The translations under genes were made by a program, and so were the position numbers. The notes beneath the pieces were generated by a model. That model searched no databases. It was not told where the DNA came from and saw only the letters and a program-made list of their open reading frames with translations. Of a stretch of DNA of 14,045 bases, positions 1 to 5,622 are shown piece after piece (the first letter of the stretch is position 1; every line of letters begins with the position of its first letter). The stretch lies in NCBI GenBank assembly GCA_017934845.1, contig JAGBIR010000120.1, positions 1 through 14,045 on the forward strand. The letters are read 5' to 3'. The DNA is from Alistipes sp. Its GTDB lineage: Bacteria; Bacteroidota; Bacteroidia; Bacteroidales; Rikenellaceae.

Positions 1-701
1 ATAACTATACCGCTCAGATTTCGTTGCGCGATCCTAACAACAAGGAGAAGTACATCGGTTCGGACGAGAACTGGGAGAAGGCCGAGGGTGCAATCATCAA
101 GGCGTGCGAGGAGAAGGGCCTCAACACCACCGTTGAGTTGGGCGAGGCTGCATTCTATGGTCCCAAGTTGGACTTCATGGTTAAGGATGCTTTGGGCCGC
201 AGCTGGCAGCTGGGTACTATTCAGGTTGACTACAACCTCCCCGAGCGTTTCGACCTTACCTACAAGGGTGCCGACGATAAGCTTCACCGCCCGATTATGA
301 TCCACCGCGCACCATTCGGCTCTATGGAGCGTTTCGTGGCTGTGTTGCTGGAGCATACAGCAGGTAAGTTCCCCTTGTGGCTCACACCCGATCAGGCTGT
401 CGTTCTTCCTATCTCGGAGAAGTACAACGACTATGCACAGAAGGTCGTTCGCGAGCTTGGCAAGAAGGATGTACGCGTGCAGATTGACGAGCGTAACGAG
501 AAGATCGGCCGTAAGATTCGCGACAACGAGTTGAAGCGTATTCCATTCTTGTTGATTGTCGGCGAGAAGGAGGAGGCCGAGGGCAAGGTATCGGTACGTG
601 TTCAGGGCGAGGGCGATAAGGGTGCTATGACCATCGCCGAGTTCGCAGCTCACATCAACTCATTGGTTGAGGCCGAGATTGAAGCAAACAAAATGGAGTA
701 A
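1..701 (+). CDS. thrS: Threonyl-tRNA synthetase, 3' part (5' end outside window)
   Basis: Class II aminoacyl-tRNA synthetase that charges tRNA-Thr in the cytoplasm. Only the C-terminal ~230 residues are here; the frame is open from base 3, so the gene begins before the window and the TTG at 24 is an internal Leu codon. The first residues read [20 protein letters not shown], the end of the catalytic core near motif 2. Motif 3 is [12 protein letters not shown]: its His (303-305) corresponds to a zinc ligand of the E. coli enzyme and its Arg (330-332) is the class II motif 3 arginine. The anticodon-binding domain follows (about 390-690), with the family signatures [18 protein letters not shown] and GKVSVRVQ. 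The TAA at 699-701 lies 41 bases before infC, so the two genes are probably co-transcribed, as in many bacteria. Identification is very secure. Confidence 0.97.
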   Translation, partial: NYTAQISLRDPNNKEKYIGSDENWEKAEGAIIKACEEKGLNTTVELGEAAFYGPKLDFMVKDALGRSWQLGTIQVDYNLPERFDLTYKGADDKLHRPIMIHRAPFGSMERFVAVLLEHTAGKFPLWLTPDQAVVLPISEKYNDYAQKVVRELGKKDVRVQIDERNEKIGRKIRDNELKRIPFLLIVGEKEEAEGKVSVRVQGEGDKGAMTIAEFAAHINSLVEAEIEANKME

Positions 702-742
702 TAATGCTCCACACTAATAACAACAAGTAAACAGTTACTAAT

Positions 743-1342
743 TTGGCAATTACACAAAAACCGTTTCCGCCCCGTCCGATGAACGGCGGAGGAAACAACC
801 CCCAGCAGAAGGGAAAACGACCCGAGAAGGAGAATCCCAACCGTATCAACAACGAGATTACGGCCCCTATGGTGCGCCTTGTAGGCGACAATGTAGAGCC
901 TAATACGGTAGTATCCATCCGCGAGGCGTTGGCAATGGCAGACGAGCAGGAGTTGGATCTCATCGAGATCTCTCCCAAGGCCGATCCACCGGTATGCCGC
1001 ATTGCCGACTACCAGAAGTTCCTTTACCAGCAGAAGCGCAAGGCAAAGGAGATCAAGGCAAAGCAGGTGAAGGTTGTAATCAAGGAGATTCGTTTTGGTC
1101 CGCAGACCGACGACCACGACTACAACTTCAAACTCAAGCACGCCGAGAACTTCATCAAGGAGGGCGCAAAGGTAAAGGCATCGGTATTCTTCCGCGGCCG
1201 CTCGATTGTCTTCAAGGAGCAGGGCGAGATTCTTTTGTTGCGTTTCGCTACCGACTTGGAGGAGATCGCAAAGGTTGAGGCTATGCCCAAGCTCGACGGT
1301 AAGAAGATGAATATGATCCTCGCACCCAAGGGCAAGAAGTAA
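743..1342 (+). CDS. infC: Translation initiation factor IF-3, TTG start
   Basis: IF-3 binds the 30S subunit, prevents premature 50S joining and proofreads the start codon and initiator tRNA. Read from TTG at 743 it has 199 residues. A Gly/Gln/Lys-rich tail (1-33) is followed by the IF3-N domain (about 34-100, with [20 protein letters not shown] and [17 protein letters not shown]), a basic linker helix ([11 protein letters not shown]) and the IF3-C domain (about 106-195, with [20 protein letters not shown]). The frame opens only at 731 (stop at 728-730) and has no ATG before 779, so the choices are TTG 743, ATT 749 or ATG 779. TTG keeps a sequence ending [12 protein letters not shown], and a non-AUG start is typical of infC because IF-3 represses its own weak start codon; the start is inferred. 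rpmI and rplT, the usual next genes, are absent; a strong hairpin follows. Confidence 0.95.
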   Translation: MAITQKPFPPRPMNGGGNNPQQKGKRPEKENPNRINNEITAPMVRLVGDNVEPNTVVSIREALAMADEQELDLIEISPKADPPVCRIADYQKFLYQQKRKAKEIKAKQVKVVIKEIRFGPQTDDHDYNFKLKHAENFIKEGAKVKASVFFRGRSIVFKEQGEILLLRFATDLEEIAKVEAMPKLDGKKMNMILAPKGKK

Positions 1343-1359
1343 CAGTTTGTAAAAGCATA

Positions 1360-1410
1360 AATCCAAGGCAGGACATCGCACATGCGGTATCCTGTTTTGG
1401 ATTGTGTTTT
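1360..1410 (+). terminator. Long hairpin after infC, probable intrinsic terminator
   Basis: Bases 1360-1373 pair with 1390-1403 (14 pairs, two of them G-U). Past a C/A mismatch, 1375-1379 pairs with 1384-1388 around an ACAT loop. The 3' side runs into GTGTTTT (1404-1410). It starts 18 bases after the infC stop and would end the thrS-infC transcript. The U-tract is interrupted, so some read-through into the gene at 1426 is possible; I see no clear TAnnTTTG box for that gene. Confidence 0.7.
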
Positions 1411-1425
1411 AATATCAGATCCACA

Positions 1426-2394
1426 ATGCAGCAAATGCAGGAGAGAATATTTTCGATTCGTAGCGACGAGGAGTTCCGCGAGGTGGCATTGGAGTTGTTT
1501 AGATGGCAAGCAGAGCGATGTGCGCCCTACAAGGAGTATATCGGTCTGCTGGGCATCGACCCACAGAACATCAACAGCATCGAGCAGATTCCGTTTTTGC
1601 CCATCGAGCTATTCAAGTCGCACGACATCTATTGTGGCGACTCAACGCCCGAGAAGGTCTTTACATCGAGTAGCACTACGGGCCAAACGCCCTCGCGCCA
1701 CATGATGCAGAGCCTCGCGCACTACGAGCGCACCTTTACAGCCGCTTTCGAGCAGTTTTATGGCGCGCCGGAGCGATGGAGTATCTATGGACTGCTGCCC
1801 AACTACCTGCAAAGGGAGGGCTCGTCGCTGGTTTATATGGTCGATCGCCTGCTTAAGCGTTGCGGCTCGGGAGGTTTCTACCTCGACGACTACGAAAAGC
1901 TTTTAGCCGATATGGAGGCCGACCCCAAGCCTAAGATTCTGCTGGGTGTAAGCTACGCCCTGTGGGATTTGGCAGAGCAGTATGCCCCGAAGTTGAGCGA
2001 TACCATCGTAATGGAGACGGGCGGTATGAAGGGCAAGCGCAAGGAGTTAGCAAAAGCGGAGTTCCACAAGATTCTGACCGAGGCGTTTGGTGTCGAGACA
2101 ATTCACTCGGAGTATGGTATGGCCGAGCTTACGTCGCAAGGCTACTCGGATGGTCGCGGTATCTTCCGATCGCCAAGCTGGATGCGCGTCATCACTCGCG
2201 ATGTGAATAATCCGCTAAAGATGCTGCCCGCAGGCTCTCGCGGTGCGGTAAGTATAATAGATTTGGCAAACCTCTCGTCGTGCGCCTTTATAGCTACGCA
2301 GGATATCGGGCAGACCTTTACCGACGGCTCGTTTACGATTGAGGGCCGACTGACGGGTGCCGATATCAGGGGGTGTAACCTTTTAGTACAATAA
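1426..2394 (+). CDS. LuxE-type acyl-protein synthetase / acyltransferase (ANL-like)
   Basis: 322 residues resembling the LuxE acyl-protein synthetase family (related to the ANL adenylating enzymes). In luminous bacteria LuxE activates a fatty acid as acyl-AMP and passes it to the reductase complex; the substrate here is unknown. Visible motifs are a Ser/Thr/Gly nucleotide loop VFTSSSTTGQTPSRH (78-92), a WSIYGLLPNYLQREGSSLVYM core (118-138), METGGMKGKRKEL (196-208), an ANL A5-like SEYGMAELTSQGY (228-240), an acidic residue in ATQDIGQTF (290-298) and a C-terminal EGRLTGADIRG (306-316). ATG 1426 is preferred (ATG 1435 also possible); the longer frame from TTG 1402 would start inside the terminator hairpin. 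No signal peptide is seen. The next gene starts 6 bases after the stop, so the two are an operon. Bacteroidetes homologues are usually labelled simply acyl transferase. Family is confident, function is not. Confidence 0.85.
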   Translation: MQQMQERIFSIRSDEEFREVALELFRWQAERCAPYKEYIGLLGIDPQNINSIEQIPFLPIELFKSHDIYCGDSTPEKVFTSSSTTGQTPSRHMMQSLAHYERTFTAAFEQFYGAPERWSIYGLLPNYLQREGSSLVYMVDRLLKRCGSGGFYLDDYEKLLADMEADPKPKILLGVSYALWDLAEQYAPKLSDTIVMETGGMKGKRKELAKAEFHKILTEAFGVETIHSEYGMAELTSQGYSDGRGIFRSPSWMRVITRDVNNPLKMLPAGSRGAVSIIDLANLSSCAFIATQDIGQTFTDGSFTIEGRLTGADIRGCNLLVQ

Positions 2395-2400
2395 AACAAG

Positions 2401-3051
2401 ATGAAAAGAGTAGCATTCGTACCCATACGTCTTAACAGCCAGCGTGTCGAAGGCAAGAACCTGCGAGAGCTTGGTGGTCAGCCACTTATGACCTACATAC
2501 TCAAGACTCTTGCCGCGGCCGATAATATCGACGAGGTATATGTCTATTGCAGCAACCCCGCAATCAAGGAGCTGCTGCCCGAGGGTGTGAAGTTTCTGCA
2601 ACGCGACTCGCGACTGGATTCGAACACGACGCTGGGAGCCGAGATTTACGACGCCTTCATAAGCGAGGTCGAAGCCGACATCTACATTTTGGCACACGCC
2701 ACATCGCCCTTTATCCGCACGGCAACAATAGCCGATGCCATCGAAAAGGTGCAGAGCGGAGGCTACGATTCGGCATTCAGCGCCAAGCGCGAGCAGAGCT
2801 TCGCGTGGTATGAGGGCAAGCCGCTAAACTACTCGCCCACACACGTTCCGCGCACACAGGATCTGGAGGCCGTATATATCGAAACATCGGCATTTTTCAT
2901 CTTCCGCCGCGAGGTGTGGCTCAACGCAAAGCGTCGCATCGGCAGCACACCCTATATGGCCGTCACCGACCGCATCGAGAGCATGGATATCGACAACCCC
3001 GACGACTTCACTCTGGCAGAGGCTATCGTCGCGGCAGGGTTGCATAAATAA
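2401..3051 (+). CDS. NeuA-like acylneuraminate cytidylyltransferase family protein
   Basis: 216 residues of the CMP-sugar synthetase (cytidylyltransferase) family, which transfers CMP from CTP to a nonulosonic acid such as sialic, legionaminic or pseudaminic acid, or to Kdo in related KdsB. The N-terminal nucleotide-binding stretch is VPIRLNSQRVEGKNL (7-21), matching the family's P-A-R-x-x-S-x-R-x-x-x-K-N pattern except that the Ala is replaced by Ile. Further family blocks are HATSPF (99-104), DSAFSAKR (123-130), PRTQDLEAVYIETSAFFIF (150-168) and DIDNPDDFTLAE (196-207), the last holding the usual metal-binding acidic cluster. Length is near the usual ~220-230. The gene follows the LuxE-like gene by 6 bases. 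No neuB, neuC, glycosyltransferase or capsule gene is nearby, so the acceptor sugar cannot be read from context and I give no symbol. Confidence 0.85.
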   Translation: MKRVAFVPIRLNSQRVEGKNLRELGGQPLMTYILKTLAAADNIDEVYVYCSNPAIKELLPEGVKFLQRDSRLDSNTTLGAEIYDAFISEVEADIYILAHATSPFIRTATIADAIEKVQSGGYDSAFSAKREQSFAWYEGKPLNYSPTHVPRTQDLEAVYIETSAFFIFRREVWLNAKRRIGSTPYMAVTDRIESMDIDNPDDFTLAEAIVAAGLHK

Positions 3052-3070
3052 CACGTTTTCAGGAAGATAA

Positions 3071-3108
3071 AAAATAGGCAGACCCGAAAGGCCTGCCTAT
3101 TTTGTTTT
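3071..3108. terminator. Bidirectional intrinsic terminator between converging genes
   Basis: A perfect 11-base inverted repeat (3071-3081 with 3093-3103) with a short inner CC/GG pairing. It is flanked by an A-run on the left and TTTTGTTTT on the right, so either strand carries a U-rich tail. It sits 19 bases after the cytidylyltransferase stop and 18 bases past the stop of ddh on the other strand, so it can serve both. Confidence 0.88.
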
Positions 3109-3121
3109 GTTGCTGAAATCG

Positions 3122-4018
3122 TTACACCAAGCGGCGGATGATCTGGTCGCGGTCACCCGGAAGGAAGTCGATAATCGGCACCTCGATCATTGTATAGGCA
3201 CCCGGCTTCTGACGCAAAACCGCACGCGCACCAGCCACCAGAATCTGGCTCGTAAGGCCCGGATTATCGATACTCATATTAAACTCAAATCGCTGATTCT
3301 GAGTCTTTCCCGACACTCCCTTACGCACCATATTAACGCCGTGGCCCATATCCTTCAATGCATCGACACTCTCGACCTTTATGACGTGAGTTTCGTCGTT
3401 TACGAAGTAGGCATCGCTCTTGATTGCCGCAGCAACTGAATCGAAATCATAGCCATCCTCCAGCTCGATATATACCATGCGGCGATGGATACCCGTACCC
3501 ACAGGGATAGTCATCGACAGAGCCGCCTTAACGCCCTCGATAGCCTTCACCGCAACTGTATGGCCCATACTCATGCCGGGGCCGAAGTTAGTATAGGTAA
3601 TGCCCTGCGGAGCGCACACCTCCAACAACGCACGAACTACCGAGTCGCTTCCCGGATCCCAGCCAGCCGAGATCAATGCCGCAGCACCACTCTCGCGTGC
3701 AATGGCATCCAAACGCGCACGCATATCGGCAATGCCGCTATGGATATCGAAGCTATCGACGGTCGAAATACCGAGTTTAAGAGCCTTCTCGGCACTCTGC
3801 TCGACCAAGCGCGACGGAGTACACAACACAGCCACATCGACTCGCTCCAACTGCTCGAGTGAACTTACAACGGGATATTTCATCTCCTCGGCCGTAGCCA
3901 CCGACGATGCACGGCGCACAATGCCTGCTACTTCAAAATCCGAGGCGGCCTCCAAGGCCTCAACCACATACTTGCCAATATTGCCGTAACCTACGACGGC
4001 AGCTCTAATCTTCTTCAT
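3122..4018 (-). CDS. ddh: meso-Diaminopimelate D-dehydrogenase
   Basis: NADPH-dependent enzyme (EC 1.4.1.16) that reductively aminates tetrahydrodipicolinate to meso-DAP in one step, serving lysine and peptidoglycan synthesis in the cytoplasm. 298 residues, close to Bacteroides homologues and shorter than the ~320 of Corynebacterium. Visible are the Rossmann glycine motif VVGYGNIGKYV (8-18), the NADP-phosphate arginine pair in IVRRAS (33-38), CTPS (66-69), TVDSFDIHSG (86-95), SAGWDPGSDS (117-126), FGPGMSMGHTVAVKAIEGVK (145-164) and GIHRRMVYIE (176-185), all diagnostic of this family rather than other DAP or homoserine dehydrogenases. The start ATG (4016-4018) is the first of the frame and lies about 30 bases below a TAnnTTTG box, so the gene can be transcribed independently of the membrane protein gene upstream, 79 bases away. 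Identification is secure. Confidence 0.95.
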   Translation of the reverse strand: MKKIRAAVVGYGNIGKYVVEALEAASDFEVAGIVRRASSVATAEEMKYPVVSSLEQLERVDVAVLCTPSRLVEQSAEKALKLGISTVDSFDIHSGIADMRARLDAIARESGAAALISAGWDPGSDSVVRALLEVCAPQGITYTNFGPGMSMGHTVAVKAIEGVKAALSMTIPVGTGIHRRMVYIELEDGYDFDSVAAAIKSDAYFVNDETHVIKVESVDALKDMGHGVNMVRKGVSGKTQNQRFEFNMSIDNPGLTSQILVAGARAVLRQKPGAYTMIEVPIIDFLPGDRDQIIRRLV

Positions 4019-4047
4019 AACCGATATAAATTTAGTTAATCCGCACG

Positions 4048-4055
4048 CAAATATA
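4048..4055 (-). promoter_or_regulatory. -7 promoter box for ddh
   Basis: Reads TATATTTG on the minus strand, an exact TAnnTTTG match. The predicted start site is near 4042, giving a leader of about 23 bases. No clear TTTG -33 box is seen at the usual 19-21 base spacing. Confidence 0.6.
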
Positions 4056-4097
4056 ATACATTTTGCTACCGATTATTCACTTTGAAAAAGAAAAAAA

Positions 4098-4727
4098 CTA
4101 TTTTTCGGCACCTCTGAAATAGCGCGCCAAAGCGAAGTAGAACAAAGGCCACAAGATGTAATACTGCACAAGTACTGCACTATACAAGCCCTGCGAGATA
4201 GTTACCGTCGGCGCAAGCAGAGTCCACAACACAAATGTCAGGAGTGCCTCGTATGCCACAACAAACGACATAATCATAGCACAACGCTCGCGGCGCAGGC
4301 AGATACCCAACCAGATAAGTGTCACAACAGCGAAGATGCCGAAGAACGATGATACTCCGCCAACCCAAGCTCCCTGTGCAGCCCACCACTCGGCAAATGC
4401 TCCCTGACAAGCACCCGCAATGATGTTACCCGTACGTTCGAAAGCCGAGAATGCCGGAACAACCATAATTGACCACACAGCACCTTTTGCTGCGCGATTC
4501 AGCCCTCCATGCATCAGCACATAGGCAAAGAATATGACCTCAACAACGCAAATTAGCGTACCGAGGATTGAGATTGTAGTTGACATTGCACGGCACGACT
4601 CAATAACGTGCAGACGCGTAAGGAAAAAGTACGGCAGAAGTACCAAGGCGCAAAAGATAAAAAACAGAGCCGTAGCAGTAGCGGCTTTTGATACTTTACT
4701 CATAAATCGAAGCATATTTTCAAACAT
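4098..4727 (-). CDS. Unrecognised multi-pass inner membrane protein
   Basis: 209 residues; I do not recognise a family. Five or six hydrophobic segments are visible: about 14-35, 49-71, a weaker one 83-96, 122-143, 151-174 and 181-202. Between segments 3 and 4 is an aromatic, small-residue stretch GAFAEWWAAQGAWVGG (about 109-124), and the C-terminus has an aromatic-rich YYILWPLFYFALARYF helix. Short basic loops (RFMSKVSK at the N-terminus, CLRRERC before segment 5, a final RYFRGAEK) suggest a cytoplasmic N-terminus by the positive-inside rule. No enzyme or transporter motif is seen. ATG 4727 is the longest start; ATGs at 4715 and 4703 are alternatives, the last beginning just before the first helix. 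It lies upstream of ddh on the same strand, and a promoter box lies about 110 bases ahead. No terminator hairpin is seen after it, so read-through into ddh is possible. Confidence 0.7.
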   Translation of the reverse strand: MFENMLRFMSKVSKAATATALFFIFCALVLLPYFFLTRLHVIESCRAMSTTISILGTLICVVEVIFFAYVLMHGGLNRAAKGAVWSIMVVPAFSAFERTGNIIAGACQGAFAEWWAAQGAWVGGVSSFFGIFAVVTLIWLGICLRRERCAMIMSFVVAYEALLTFVLWTLLAPTVTISQGLYSAVLVQYYILWPLFYFALARYFRGAEK

Positions 4728-4834
4728 TAAACTATTGATTCAAAACCTCTGTCGCGGTCCACGCCGCCGAAAACTTCCGCCCCGAAAATGGTTGTGAAAT
4801 TTTCAACATCCCGACCGCATAACACAAATCTTTA

Positions 4835-4842
4835 CAAAGATA
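4835..4842 (-). promoter_or_regulatory. -7 promoter box for the membrane protein gene
   Basis: Reads TATCTTTG on the minus strand, an exact TAnnTTTG match. The expected start near 4829 gives a leader of about 100 bases. It lies back to back with the plus-strand box at 4865-4872, so the two polymerase sites would overlap and may compete. Confidence 0.5.
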
Positions 4843-4864
4843 GAAATTTCTGGGAATTATTAGC

Positions 4865-4872
4865 TAAATTTG
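4865..4872 (+). promoter_or_regulatory. -7 promoter box for the CBM9-like gene
   Basis: Reads TAAATTTG, an exact TAnnTTTG match. Expected start is near 4880, with a leader of about 50 AT-rich bases before the ATG at 4929. No convincing TTTG is seen at the -33 spacing. Confidence 0.5.
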
Positions 4873-4928
4873 TAATAGAAATAGGAATAATATTCTCGCT
4901 TTGTTGAAAATCTTAAAGCCAACACTAT

Positions 4929-5537
4929 ATGGAACATAAAAAGATAGTACTCCCTGCGGTGGAGGGTTTTGCCGACCGAGAGAAGTTCGCAACGGGGAAT
5001 ATCGAGGTTACGAATTGGGCAGAGTACCCCTACAAGCCCCTTGCAAAGTTTGCAATTGCCCATTCAGCAACGGCGCGTCTGGTGCGATTCGATGTCGAGG
5101 AGCAGCATATCGTAGGCCGCTGCACAGAGCAGCACGGCGAGGTTTATGCCGATAGCTGCGTGGAGTTCTTTGTGCGCTTACCACAGGCCGACCACTACTA
5201 CAATTTCGAGATAAACTGCATAGGTACTATCCTTGCGGCTCGTCGCCTCTCGCGCGACGAGAAAGATTACCTCTCCGACGAAACTATGCAACGAATCAAA
5301 GTTCGCCCATCGCTGCCTGCAGCCATTCCTTACGAAGGCACAGGCACGTGGAGTATCGAGCTGGAGATTCCGTTCGAGGTGATTGGCTGCAAGGAGATGC
5401 CAGCGCATTTGGAGGGTAATTTTTATAAGTGTGGCGACAAGACACCAATACCCCACTTCGTAAGCTGGTCGCCAATCTTAACCGCTTCGCCCGACTTCCA
5501 TCGCCCCGAGTTTTTCGGTGAGTTGATATTGAAATAG
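4929..5537 (+). CDS. Carbohydrate-binding family 9-like (CBM9-type) protein
   Basis: 202 residues forming one beta-sandwich domain like the CBM9-like proteins common in Bacteroidetes. Recognisable family blocks are YADSCVEFFVRLP (73-85), YYNFEINCIGTIL (90-102), WSIELEIPFEVIG (141-153), NFYKCGD (164-170), WSP (180-182) and the C-terminal PDFHRPEFFGELIL (188-201). CBM9 domains bind sugar ends and often sit on xylanases; here the domain stands alone, with no enzyme module, no signal peptide and no lipobox, so a cytoplasmic location is inferred, unusual for a glycan-binding module. The start is ATG 4929, about 49 bases below a putative start site. The GH3 gene follows 85 bases later on the same strand but has its own promoter box, so the link is probably functional rather than a tight operon. 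Family is confident; ligand unknown. Confidence 0.85.
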   Translation: MEHKKIVLPAVEGFADREKFATGNIEVTNWAEYPYKPLAKFAIAHSATARLVRFDVEEQHIVGRCTEQHGEVYADSCVEFFVRLPQADHYYNFEINCIGTILAARRLSRDEKDYLSDETMQRIKVRPSLPAAIPYEGTGTWSIELEIPFEVIGCKEMPAHLEGNFYKCGDKTPIPHFVSWSPILTASPDFHRPEFFGELILK

Positions 5538-5570
5538 CGCGGAGAGATACGGCAATTAATATTTTATAGC

Positions 5571-5578
5571 TATATTTG
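5571..5578 (+). promoter_or_regulatory. -7 promoter box for the GH3 gene
   Basis: Reads TATATTTG, an exact TAnnTTTG match, 44 bases before the ATG at 5623. Expected start is near 5585. The -33 region (about 5543-5553) has no clear TTTG. Confidence 0.6.
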
Positions 5579-5622
5579 TAGAGTGTATCGACGCATGCAC
5601 TTCAACACATAACTTTACTACC

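Noticed and set aside
650..1381. A 243-codon open frame on the minus strand opposite infC
   Set aside because: It lies entirely opposite a certain gene, its product is a low-complexity Leu/Val-rich sequence with no family resemblance, and such antisense frames follow from the codon bias of the real gene.
1402..1425. Upstream TTG start for the LuxE-like gene
   Set aside because: The TTG lies in the 3' arm of the infC hairpin; ATG 1426 gives a normal N-terminus.
1426..3051. A sialic acid or capsule biosynthesis cluster
   Set aside because: Only the cytidylyltransferase-like gene is present; no synthase, epimerase, glycosyltransferase or flippase is in the window.
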